From the NCBI GenBank assembly GCA_000166095.1, contig CP002278.1, positions 776,001 to 840,000 of the forward strand: a DNA stretch of 64,000 nucleotides, written 5' to 3'. Each line of letters opens with the position of its first letter. Within the stretch, counting starts at the first letter, position 1. This stretch comes from Methanothermus fervidus DSM 2088. Lineage in GTDB: Archaea > Methanobacteriota > Methanobacteria > DSM-2088 > Methanothermaceae. Positions 21,335 to 28,878 of the stretch are shown piece by piece. The notes under the pieces were generated by a model. It ran no database searches and had not been told where the DNA came from. It saw only the letters and a list, made by a program, of their open reading frames with translations. The position numbers and the translations under genes are program-made.

Positions 21335-22267
21335 ATGAGTCTTATTTTAGCATATGTCGGAAAAAAAGGTTGTGTTATAGCTGGAGACAAAAGAAAAATT
21401 GCATATTTTGGTGATAAGTCTTCTAGGAAAATTCTAGAAGAAAAATTGTATACCGGTAAAATAAAAACTTTAGATGAGCTTTTTGAAGAAGCTAAAAAGT
21501 TAGGAGTATCAATAAATATAACTGATAATGCAAAGAAAGTAAGAGAAAAGGGGCATGTTGCAATCGGAGAAGTAGGAATAAAAGCTACACATAGTGCAAA
21601 AAGAAGAAGATTATATGCGACAACTAACTGTTATGAAATTATAGAACTTGAAGGCTCAAAAATTGTTAAAAGAAAAAAAGGTAATAGTGCTCTGATTGTT
21701 TTTGGAAATAGAATAACAAAAAAAATTTCCAATGAAATTTTAAAAAAAGAGTTTAATCCAAAAATGAGTTTACAAGAAATAGCAAATTTATTTAAGAAAA
21801 TAATAAAAAAAGCATCGGAATTAACTCCAACAATAAATAAGTCTTGTGATATCGTGATTAAAAATCCTATACTTAATAAAGAAATGGCAGAAAAGATATT
21901 GGAGATGAGTATATCAGAAGATATTAAAAACTTGCGAAAATGGAGAAAATCTTTAAAAGATAAGATGATAAAAGCTGCAAAAGAAATAACTTTAGCTTCC
22001 AAAATTATTACAGAAGGAGATGTCGGAGAAATAGTTGATATAAAAGATGGAAAAATAATGGTCAAATTAAATCAAGACGTTTGTGCATATGACTTAAATT
22101 GGGAAAAAGTTGCTAATCCGGGAGAAATTGTTACAATGACTGCTGACAATCCTTCAGAGATTAAAGTTGGAGACAAAGTAGTTATAGAAAATGAAGAATT
22201 ATATGTGGAGCGTTGTAAAGAACCTTTACAATGTGAAGTAATACTAACATATTGTAACAGAGGATAA
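21335..22267 (+). CDS. DUF2121 family protein, proteasome-like N-terminal domain suspected
   Basis: Protein of 310 aa conserved in methanogens (DUF2121 by recognition), function unknown. The N-terminus MSLILAYVGKKGCVIAGDKR mirrors the first strands of proteasome subunits (activity-strand, then KDGVVLAADRR in beta subunits). Later ANLFKKIIKKASELTPTIN and SCDIVI resemble the helix and strand after the proteasome core, so an Ntn-hydrolase-like fold is my inference. A C-terminal helical plus small beta domain follows. ATG 21335 lies eight bases after GGAGG. It ends just before the MBL-fold gene with a shared reading direction. Confidence 0.6.
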   Translation: MSLILAYVGKKGCVIAGDKRKIAYFGDKSSRKILEEKLYTGKIKTLDELFEEAKKLGVSINITDNAKKVREKGHVAIGEVGIKATHSAKRRRLYATTNCYEIIELEGSKIVKRKKGNSALIVFGNRITKKISNEILKKEFNPKMSLQEIANLFKKIIKKASELTPTINKSCDIVIKNPILNKEMAEKILEMSISEDIKNLRKWRKSLKDKMIKAAKEITLASKIITEGDVGEIVDIKDGKIMVKLNQDVCAYDLNWEKVANPGEIVTMTADNPSEIKVGDKVVIENEELYVERCKEPLQCEVILTYCNRG

Positions 22268-22280
22268 GGAGGTGGAATCT

Positions 22281-23088
22281 GTGTATTTAACATTCCTAGG
22301 AAGTGGGGGAGGTAGGTTTTGCTACCATAACACAAAAAAGAATGACTGGTGGATTTAGGATAGATCACCTAGATAACAAAAATTTTCATATTGATCCAGG
22401 ACCTGGAGCATTTATAAGAACATATCAATTTGGTTTAAATCCCATAAACCTTGATGTTGTACTTGTATCTCATGCACACACTGATCATTATTCAGATGTT
22501 GAAGTCATGATTGAAGCAATGACAAAAGGAATGACTAGAAGAAGAGGAACTATAGTTGGAAGTAGGAGTGTAATAGAAGGTTATAATGATTTTGGTCCCT
22601 GCATATCAAAGTATCATTTAACAAAATCTGATGTTGTAGTGATGGAACCTGGAGACACGACAAAAATTGGAAATGTTAAAATTAAGGCCACACCCACACA
22701 ACATGGAGACCCAACAGGTATAGGTTTTCAATTTAAAACAAAAGATATAGTTATATCCTATACATCAGATACAGCATATTTTGAAGATTTAGGAAAATAT
22801 CACAAAGGCGCTGATATATTAATTGCCAATGTTATAAGGCCAAATGGTGAACGTATTAGAGGGCATATGTGTACAGATGATCTCAAAAAACTTTTAAATA
22901 TTGTAAGACCAAAATTAACTATAATGACACATTTTGGTATGAAAATGATTAATAATAACCCTGCTAAAGAGGCTAGAGATCTATGTAAAGAAACATCGTT
23001 AAGAGTTATTCCAGCATCTGATGGAATGAAAATAGATTTATCAAATATTGCACAAAGAACCTTAAATGATTTTTTCATGCCTCGGTAG
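22281..23088 (+). CDS. MBL-fold metallo-hydrolase, frameshifted near the N-terminus
   Basis: Metallo-beta-lactamase-fold hydrolase of about 268 aa with SHAHTDHY (HxHxDH), TPTQHGDP, YTSDTAYFED and MTHFGMKM. The proper start is GTG 22281, correctly spaced from AAGGAGGTGG, and reads MYLTFLGSGGGRF. Conserved residues continue as ATITQKRMTGGFRID only in another frame. One extra T in the run TTTT at 22317-22320 explains the break. The +1-frame product from an internal GTG (22303) would lack the first strand and the GGGRF loop. The gene is either a sequencing error, a real mutation or a slippery site. The stop codon lies inside the following tRNA gene. Confidence 0.75.
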
Positions 23089-23151
23089 CTCAGTTGGTAG
23101 AGCGCGGGACTCGTAATCCCGTGGTCGCGGGTTCAAATCCCGCCCGAGGCT
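23079..23151 (+). tRNA. tRNA-Thr(CGT)
   Basis: A complete cloverleaf. Acceptor GCCTCGG pairs with CCGAGGC, the D arm is GCTC/GAGC with loop AGTTGGTA, the anticodon stem is CGGGA/TCCCG with loop CTCGTAA (anticodon CGT, reading ACG), and the T arm is GCGGG/CCCGC with TTCAAAT. The discriminator is T, as usual for archaeal tRNA-Thr, and CCA is not encoded. There is no intron. All stems are G+C-rich in a very AT-rich genome. The first ten bases are shared with the end of the MBL gene, and the last 19 are antisense to the end of aroC. Confidence 0.97.
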
Positions 23152-24239
23152 TTTATATTACATGGATGTATAATCCCACTTCTTATTAGATGATCAGCTA
23201 TAACTATTGCAGCTGATGCTTCTGCAACAGGTACAATTCTTGGACAAATGCATGGGTCATGTCTACCTTCTATTTTTATTTTTGTTTCTTCCATTTTCTC
23301 TAAATCGACAGTTTTTTGAGGTATTGATATTGAAGGTGTTGGTTTGACAGCCATTCTTAATATTATTGGCATCCCATTAGATATTCCACCCAATATGCCT
23401 CCAGAATTATTTGTCACGGTTTTTATTTTATTTTTATCTAAATAAAATTCATCATTGACCTCGCTGCCCATATGTCTAGCAACTTCAAATCCCATACCTA
23501 TTTCAACGCCTTTAACAGATCCTATACCCATTATTGCATGAGCTAAATCTGCATCTAATTTTGAAAATACTGGATCTCCAACCCCTGGAGGTACACCTAA
23601 AATAACTAATTCTACAATCCCTCCAATAGAATTTCCTTCTTTTTTTACTTTTAATATTAACTCTTCCATTTTTTTGGCAGTATTTTTGTCTATACACCTT
23701 ACAGAATTTTTAAAACGTTCTTTTCTTTTTGAATAATCAATTTTTCCTGCTTTTATGTTTCCAACTTGTATTACATGTGCAAATACTTCAATGTTAACAG
23801 TTTTAAGTAACTTTTTTGCAACAGCTCCTCCAATTACATGTCCTATTGTAACTCTACCGCTGCCTCTTCCACCACCACGATAATCATAATGCCCATATCT
23901 TTTTATCCAACCATAATCTCCGTGACCGGGCCTTGGTTTATTCTTTAATTTTTCGTATGCAGAAGAATCAACATCTTTATTATACACCAAAGCTGCAATT
24001 GGAGTACCATCTGTTTTACCATTGAAAACTCCTGATAATATCTCAACCTTATCAGGTTCTTTTCTAGGGGTCGTTATTTTGCTAATCCCAGGCCTTCTTT
24101 TATCTAATTCTTTCTGAATATCTTTTTCACTCAACTCTAAGCCAGCCGGACATCCATCAATGACAGCGCCTAATGCTTTCCCATGGCTAGATCCAAACGT
24201 TGTTACTCTAAACATTTTTCCAATAGTATTTCCTGGCAT
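23133..24239 (-). CDS. aroC: Chorismate synthase
   Basis: Last step of the shikimate pathway: EPSP to chorismate, using reduced FMN. The 368-residue protein has family length and motifs: [56 protein letters not shown], the C-terminal [16 protein letters not shown]. The start follows CTGGGGAT. The last seven codons (IKASGGI) and the stop are read from the complement of the tRNA-Thr 3' part, so the native C-terminus may be constrained by, or derived from, the tRNA sequence. Confidence 0.97.
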   Translation of the reverse strand: MPGNTIGKMFRVTTFGSSHGKALGAVIDGCPAGLELSEKDIQKELDKRRPGISKITTPRKEPDKVEILSGVFNGKTDGTPIAALVYNKDVDSSAYEKLKNKPRPGHGDYGWIKRYGHYDYRGGGRGSGRVTIGHVIGGAVAKKLLKTVNIEVFAHVIQVGNIKAGKIDYSKRKERFKNSVRCIDKNTAKKMEELILKVKKEGNSIGGIVELVILGVPPGVGDPVFSKLDADLAHAIMGIGSVKGVEIGMGFEVARHMGSEVNDEFYLDKNKIKTVTNNSGGILGGISNGMPIILRMAVKPTPSISIPQKTVDLEKMEETKIKIEGRHDPCICPRIVPVAEASAAIVIADHLIRSGIIHPCNIKASGGI

Positions 24240-24393
24240 AGTATCCCCAGACTTAATATACTACTCCTGACTAAGTGGAAATGTATTTTTCACAATCTTT
24301 TCTTTTATTTTAAAAATATACAAACTCTCTTTTATTTCTTCTTTCTCCAAATGCAATAATATATAGAAAATTTATTAATCCTTACTTTTCTTT

Positions 24394-24552
24394 ATGTCAT
24401 ATATCTATACATATAAATCCAGACTTTATCCAAGTAAAGAACAGGAAGACAAGCTATTGAAAAGTTTAGAGATTTGTAGGAATGTTTATAATTATTTTCT
24501 AACATCTAACATAAGAATTAAGTCTATATGTATAGTATTGTTGAAGAGATAA
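24394..24552 (+). pseudogene. tnpB fragment (N-terminus of IS605-type OrfB)
   Basis: ATG 24394 opens 52 codons whose first ~39 residues match the start of archaeal TnpB proteins: YKSRLYPSKEQEDKLLKSLE, then ICRNVYNYFL. The similarity then stops abruptly and the frame ends at TAA 24552. TnpB is normally about 400 aa with RuvC-like and zinc-finger domains, all missing here, so this is a deletion remnant. No TnpA is nearby. Confidence 0.72.
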
Positions 24553-24639
24553 GGTAGCTCTGATCACTTGTTTAGGAGAATGCTCTACTCAGGACTATAC
24601 TTTTTCTTGATGAAGCTGGAAGCTCCACAAGGGTGGCTC
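24394..24639 (+). mobile_element. Decayed IS200/IS605-family element
   Basis: The tnpB 5' fragment is followed, after about 50 unassigned bases, by a segment around 24606-24639 that resembles a TnpB C-terminus and element right end. One frame reads LDEAGSS, like many TnpB tails, and the DNA GGAAGCTCC...GGGTGGCTCAC resembles the conserved 3' scaffold (guide-RNA) end of archaeal IS605 elements. The middle is deleted. The left end cannot be defined. The right end touches the stop codon of cbiF. Recognition is by pattern only. Confidence 0.55.
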
Positions 24640-25393
24640 ACTGTCTGTAACCATGAGCAAAATCTCCATTATAAAGTTTTGAACGTTTAAAATCTTTTGC
24701 TTCTAAGATTTTACCAACTATTATTATTGCAGATCTCTTTATTCCTTTATTTTCAACCTTTTCAACAATATTCTCTAAGGTACCTTGTAAAATAGTTTCA
24801 TCTTCCCATGATGCGTTTTTAACTACTGCAACAGGAGTATTTGGTGGATAATGCTTTAACAGCTTATCCACAATTTCTCTGATTTTATGTACACCAAGAA
24901 ATATACACATAGTAGCTCTATGTTTTGCTAACTTTTCTATATCTTCTCGTTTGGGAACTGGAGTTCTTCCAGCAGGTCTTGTTATTATAACAGTTTGAGA
25001 AATTTCCGGCAGTGTTAATTCAACTTTTAAAGCTGCCGCAGCTGCGAATAATGAACTTACTCCAGGTATTATTTCATATGGTATACCTCTTTTATCTAAC
25101 TCCCTCATTTGTTCTGCGATAGCTCCATATATTGAAGGATCCCCAGTATGGATTCTAGCAATTATTTTATTTTCCTTAGCTTTATCTTCAATTATCTCTA
25201 TTATTTCCTCCAATGTCATAGATGCACTATTGTAGACTTCTGCATCATCTCTTGCAAATTCTAAAATTTTTTCATTCACTAATGATCCTGCATATATGAT
25301 TACATCAGCTTTTTTTATTATTTTATAAGCTTTAAGAGTTAACAATTCAGGATCTCCAGGACCACCACCAATAAAAAATACCTTTCCATGCAT
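24638..25393 (-). CDS. cbiF: Cobalt-precorrin-4 C11-methyltransferase
   Basis: SAM-dependent tetrapyrrole methylase of the anaerobic cobalamin (corrinoid) pathway, 251 aa. The N-terminal GGGPGDPELLTLKAYKII, RIHTGDPSIYGAIAEQM, EIIPGVSSLFAAAAAL and ITRPAGRTPVP are diagnostic for CbiF/CobM. AGGGTGT precedes the ATG. The stop codon lies at the edge of the decayed IS605 right end, so the last residues (after HGYR) may have been changed by the insertion. The upstream membrane-protein gene ends two bases before its start. Confidence 0.93.
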   Translation of the reverse strand: MHGKVFFIGGGPGDPELLTLKAYKIIKKADVIIYAGSLVNEKILEFARDDAEVYNSASMTLEEIIEIIEDKAKENKIIARIHTGDPSIYGAIAEQMRELDKRGIPYEIIPGVSSLFAAAAALKVELTLPEISQTVIITRPAGRTPVPKREDIEKLAKHRATMCIFLGVHKIREIVDKLLKHYPPNTPVAVVKNASWEDETILQGTLENIVEKVENKGIKRSAIIIVGKILEAKDFKRSKLYNGDFAHGYRQ

Positions 25394-25395
25394 TT

Positions 25396-25647
25396 TTACA
25401 CCCTATAGAATAAAATATAAGCTAGTATCATCAATATTATCGCAAGTACAACTCCCAATATCGCCATCTGACGGTCACTGCCAAATATAATTGGAATAGG
25501 GCCTATCATTACAACTCCGCCAGTTTTCACTTCAGATTTCCCAGTTTTAGAAACACTAGCATATTGAAGAATACTTCCAACAATTACTAACAACATTCCA
25601 AGGAATACAATGACAATCCCAAATAACACTACTAGATCGGCTCGCAT
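25396..25647 (-). CDS. TIGR00304/DUF131-type small membrane protein
   Basis: Two-helix membrane protein (83 aa): hydrophobic segment at residues ~5-28, a short loop with KTGGVVMIGPIPIIFGSD, and a second hydrophobic segment to the end. The GPIPIIFGSD loop is the signature of the archaeal TIGR00304 family of unknown function. ATG 25647 follows AGGTGTC; a GTG nine bases earlier lies in that ribosome binding site. It is in an operon with cbiF. Confidence 0.75.
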   Translation of the reverse strand: MRADLVVLFGIVIVFLGMLLVIVGSILQYASVSKTGKSEVKTGGVVMIGPIPIIFGSDRQMAILGVVLAIILMILAYILFYRV

Positions 25648-25694
25648 ATTTGACACCTATGTTTATTGCTACAACTGTGTGTTAAGTGAAACTA

Positions 25695-26159
25695 TTAATC
25701 TTTTATTTTGTATTTTGCATTTTTTTCCTTTATTATATCCATTTCAACCATTGCATTGAGAATTTCCTTTAACCATTCTTTTGAACATAATTTTTCTTCA
25801 CAGAAGAAATAGTCACATGGACAAGATATCTTATTTTTTATTTCTTTTTTATCCATCCAATCTCCTGACTTTGACAATATATCATATACTGCCAGACACC
25901 ATAAAGACTTTTCCTTGACTTCATCTTCTACATCTATAGTTTCTATTTCACCTTTTAAATTTTTGGCAAATTTTTTGACTTTATCTATTTCACATTCTGG
26001 TACAAGTGTTAATGCCTTTATTTCTTCCCTTAAAAAATATATGCCTCTATGAACCTCAAATTTGTCTTGTCTAAGTATTAATCCACCTATATCTTCTATG
26101 AATTCTTCAAATTCATCGTACTTATAAACACCACCTGTAAACAAAACTAATTCATACAT
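25695..26159 (-). CDS. Hypothetical protein with cysteine cluster
   Basis: Unrecognised soluble protein of 154 aa. The first ~75 residues look alpha/beta (YELVLFTGGVYKYDEFEEFI). The C-terminal part is helical and carries CPCDYFFCEEKLC, whose four cysteines could bind a metal or iron-sulfur cluster, inside what may be a winged-helix-like domain. ATG 26159 is preferred over a TTG 15 bases upstream because GGGGA precedes it. It stands alone, divergent from the PLC-like gene. A methanogen-specific protein is possible but unproven. Confidence 0.6.
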   Translation of the reverse strand: MYELVLFTGGVYKYDEFEEFIEDIGGLILRQDKFEVHRGIYFLREEIKALTLVPECEIDKVKKFAKNLKGEIETIDVEDEVKEKSLWCLAVYDILSKSGDWMDKKEIKNKISCPCDYFFCEEKLCSKEWLKEILNAMVEMDIIKEKNAKYKIKD

Positions 26160-26259
26160 ATCTACATTCCCCAAAAACTTATATAATTTTTTGACTTAAT
26201 TTGTGTATTTGTATATTAAGATTTGAAATTATTTACTTATTAAGGTAGGGGTGGGTTTC

Positions 26260-27033
26260 TTGAACATCAAGAAATACCTCCTACTAGCTTTAGTTCTGTC
26301 TTTGCCATTTACATTTAGCTTTAGCTATGGATGGAAAGAAGAATCTCATCGCTACATAGTTGAATTGATCTACAACAACCTACCTTCTGAATATCAAAGC
26401 AAAATTGACCTCGAAGCTATGAAGGAGGGTTCAACAGCCCCTGACTTAAAATTTAAGGACTTTAAAAAACACCATTTCCCTCCAGCTTATTATGAAGCTA
26501 AGAAATGGCTTAATAAAGGCAAAGATGCCTGGAAGAAAGGAAATTACAAATATGCAAGTTATTGCTTTGGAGTTGCAACTCACTATATATCTGATTCTTT
26601 CTGTGCACCGCATTACGTCTCAGGAGAGTCAAAAAAGGATCATGAGATGTATGAGTCTCAAGTTATTGATTATATTCCAACTATCAGGTATATTCCAGGA
26701 GATCTCTATACTTTGATGTCATCAGGTGTCTCCACACAAGAAGAATGGGATGCATGGTTAAAAACTAGAGATCCAAATATACCTAGAAAACATTTTGATA
26801 AGGCTGCATCAGTTGCATATTCTGCGATAAAAGATACTATAGATCCTATAGAAGGCAAAGACAAAAGAGGCTATTACCCATCTAATACAAATACAACTAT
26901 AGAACAAAAACCACTGTTCAATAATTCAGAAACAATCCCAACAAAAAAAACTGGCGTACCTCTCGCTCCACTACTGCTCAGTGCATTAATGATGGCGGTT
27001 GTAGCTATATACACAAGATACTTTAGACCTTAG
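26260..27033 (+). CDS. Exported, membrane-anchored zinc-dependent phospholipase C-like protein
   Basis: The N-terminal signal peptide (KKYLLLALVLSLPFTFSFSYG) is followed by a zinc PLC / S1-P1 nuclease-like helical domain. Candidate zinc ligands are the Trp just after the signal, ESHRYIVE, GSTAPDL, KKHHFP, FGVATHYISDSFCAPHY and the KKDHEMYESQ histidine. After a Thr/Asn-rich linker a C-terminal hydrophobic helix (APLLLSALMMAVVAIY) with a basic end anchors it outside the cell. TTG 26260 is chosen after GGGGTG; GTG 26251 is the alternative. The substrate is unknown. A decayed copy of part of this gene follows downstream. Confidence 0.72.
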   Translation: MNIKKYLLLALVLSLPFTFSFSYGWKEESHRYIVELIYNNLPSEYQSKIDLEAMKEGSTAPDLKFKDFKKHHFPPAYYEAKKWLNKGKDAWKKGNYKYASYCFGVATHYISDSFCAPHYVSGESKKDHEMYESQVIDYIPTIRYIPGDLYTLMSSGVSTQEEWDAWLKTRDPNIPRKHFDKAASVAYSAIKDTIDPIEGKDKRGYYPSNTNTTIEQKPLFNNSETIPTKKTGVPLAPLLLSALMMAVVAIYTRYFRP

Positions 27034-27056
27034 ATTTTTTCTTTTTAAAGTTTTTT
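27034..27056 (+). terminator. Oligo-T terminator after the PLC-like gene
   Basis: Three T runs (27035-27040, 27042-27046, 27051-27056) begin one base after the stop codon, the typical form of an archaeal intrinsic terminator. Confidence 0.5.
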
Positions 27057-27080
27057 AGATTTCTATACTATTTTAGTCTA

Positions 27081-27152
27081 GACCTTGAAGCTATGAAAGA
27101 AGTTCAATAACTCTCAGTCCCAGATGAGGCTAACATATTTAAAAGAAATAAA
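27081..27152 (+). pseudogene. Decayed fragment of a second PLC-like gene
   Basis: GACCTTGAAGCTATGAA and the following bases match 26407-26434 inside the PLC-like gene with only a few differences and a one-base deletion. The translation DLEAMKE is shared, then a stop. In a shifted frame SVPDEANIF follows, corresponding to STAPDLKF of the intact protein. A tandem paralogue has therefore mostly been deleted. About 70 bases remain recognisable. Confidence 0.55.
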
Positions 27153-27169
27153 ATATGACATTTCCAGGG

Positions 27170-27198
27170 AAAATTAAAATAACGTCAATTTTAATTTT
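27170..27198. repeat. Perfect 11-bp inverted repeat upstream of modA
   Basis: AAAATTAAAAT (27170-27180) and its exact complement (27188-27198) flank a seven-base loop, AACGTCA. It lies ~65 bases before the presumed modA TATA box. It could be an operator for metal-responsive control or a remnant terminator. The low base complexity lowers its weight. Confidence 0.4.
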
Positions 27199-27261
27199 AA
27201 AGAGATTCTAAAATTCTATTTATTTTATTTTTTATACGTTTTTACTTTATATTTAGTCGAA

Positions 27262-27274
27262 ATGTTTATATTTG
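27262..27274 (+). promoter_or_regulatory. Candidate modA TATA box
   Basis: GTTTATATTT, preceded by an A-rich BRE-like stretch, lies about 49 bases before the modA start. Transcription about 25 bases downstream would leave a ~25-base leader carrying the AGGAGG ribosome binding site at 27305-27310. Confidence 0.45.
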
Positions 27275-27317
27275 CTTATCACTTTTAATTATATGTATAT
27301 CGTTAGGAGGCTAAAAA

Positions 27318-28103
27318 ATGAAAAAAGAAATTGGAATCATTGTTTTAGCGGCTATAATCATTGCCATTGTTGGATTATATGCAACAGGATTTTTTGAAAC
27401 AAAACACGAAACAATAACAGTCTATGCAGGAGCCGGATTGATGAAAGCCGTAAATGAAATGAAGTCAGAATTTGAAAAATCAAATCCAGGAGTTACTGTG
27501 AACGTTAGGTATGGATCTGGTGCTGAGATCGTAAGTTTATTGAAAACACAGAAATCTGCAGATGTACTAATTGCTCCAGCAAATGATTATATGAAAACAG
27601 CGATAAAAGATGGATTAATAAAACAAGAAACCGTAAGGAATGTTACAAAACACGTACCTGTTTTAATTGTGCGTAAAGGTAACCCTAAGAATATTAAATC
27701 TATTTATGATCTCACAAAACCAGGCATAAGAGTAGCTGTTGGAGATCCAAAAAGTCCAGCAATAGGAAAAAAGACGTGGAAAATATTGAAAAAAGCAGGG
27801 ATAGAAAAAGAAGTGGAAAAAAACATTGTAGCTAAAACGGGCACTGTCAATGAGTTATTGACATATGTTGCAACAGGACAAGCAGATGCAGCAATAATAT
27901 GGGAAGACATGGCAACATGGAGTGAAGCACAAGGTAAAATTGAAGTTATACCAATACCAAAAGATATTAATGCTATAGACACTGTTTCTATAGGGGTGAC
28001 CACCTGCACAAAGAATTACAAATTGGCTAAAAGTTTTGAAGATTTTGTTTTAAGTCCAAAAGGCAAATCAATTTGGCAAAAATGGGGATTTAAAGTTTTA
28101 TGA
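27318..28103 (+). CDS. modA: Molybdate/tungstate ABC transporter substrate-binding protein
   Basis: Extracytoplasmic oxyanion-binding protein (261 aa). An N-terminal hydrophobic anchor (IGIIVLAAIIIAIVGLYATG) without lipobox cysteine is followed by the ModA fold: TVYAGAGLMKAVNEM, FEKSNPGV, YGSGAEIVSLL, ADVLIAPAND and the C-terminal GKSIWQKWGF. Methanogens need Mo or W for formylmethanofuran dehydrogenase. AGGAGG precedes the ATG. The permease gene follows after 10 bases. Molybdate versus tungstate preference cannot be read from sequence. Confidence 0.88.
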   Translation: MKKEIGIIVLAAIIIAIVGLYATGFFETKHETITVYAGAGLMKAVNEMKSEFEKSNPGVTVNVRYGSGAEIVSLLKTQKSADVLIAPANDYMKTAIKDGLIKQETVRNVTKHVPVLIVRKGNPKNIKSIYDLTKPGIRVAVGDPKSPAIGKKTWKILKKAGIEKEVEKNIVAKTGTVNELLTYVATGQADAAIIWEDMATWSEAQGKIEVIPIPKDINAIDTVSIGVTTCTKNYKLAKSFEDFVLSPKGKSIWQKWGFKVL

Positions 28104-28113
28104 GGGTCTAAAG

Positions 28114-28878
28114 ATGAAATTTAAACATGTTCTTATTTTCTTTTCTTTTTTAGTTATAATATTGTTTTTTGTTACATTGACAAGTTTATTTGGAATGATA
28201 GATACAAAGAAATTTCTTACATCAGTTTTTTCCTATGAAATGCTATATTCGATAAAATTAACAATTTTAACATCTGTTTGTGCGACTTCATTAACAATGT
28301 GTACAGCTATACCTGTTTCATATGCTATGAGTAGGTATAAATTGCCATTTAAAAAATTAGGCAGAAGTATTTTAGTTGTTCCAATAGCATTGCCGGAATT
28401 AGTAGTTGGAGTTGCATTGGTATTATTATTCAGTCCTGATCATTTAGGTAGAATTATACCTTTAAGTTTTACAGTTCCTGGAATAATTTTAGCCCAATTC
28501 TTTGTTGCACTACCTTATGCAATTAGAATATTACATACGACTTTCAACTATATAGATGAACGTTATGAATTTGTTGCAAGATCTTTAGGATGTTCTGAAT
28601 TTGGAGCTTTTAGACGTGTGACACTACCATTAGCAAAAAATGGTATATTAGCATCATCTATCATAGCTTTTGCGAAATCTATGGGTGCATTTGGTGCAGT
28701 ACTAATGATGGGGGGAGGAACCTACTTAAAAACTGAAACATTGCCAATCACTGTATATTTGAACATGTCTTATGGTAATTTAGACATGGCAATTTCAGCT
28801 GCTTGTGTGTTGTTAATCATTTCATTCGCAATTCTAATAATAATTGAAAAGTATTTTAAGAATGTTCCTGTTTATTGA
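28114..28878 (+). CDS. modB: Molybdate/tungstate ABC transporter permease
   Basis: Inner-membrane permease of 254 aa with about six helices and the EAA loop EFVARSLGCSEFGAFRRVTL that docks the ATPase. PVSYAMSRYKLPFKKLGRS and IALPELVVGVAL are typical of ModB/CysT-type permeases. It is co-transcribed with modA. The expected ATPase (ModC) gene does not follow: the next gene is on the other strand and overlaps the 3' end by 23 bases. Confidence 0.87.
   Translation: MKFKHVLIFFSFLVIILFFVTLTSLFGMIDTKKFLTSVFSYEMLYSIKLTILTSVCATSLTMCTAIPVSYAMSRYKLPFKKLGRSILVVPIALPELVVGVALVLLFSPDHLGRIIPLSFTVPGIILAQFFVALPYAIRILHTTFNYIDERYEFVARSLGCSEFGAFRRVTLPLAKNGILASSIIAFAKSMGAFGAVLMMGGGTYLKTETLPITVYLNMSYGNLDMAISAACVLLIISFAILIIIEKYFKNVPVY

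Noticed and set aside
22303-23088. Internal GTG 22303 as the authentic start of the MBL-fold gene
   Set aside because: It has no correctly spaced ribosome binding site and drops the conserved first strand, which is present intact in the neighbouring frame.
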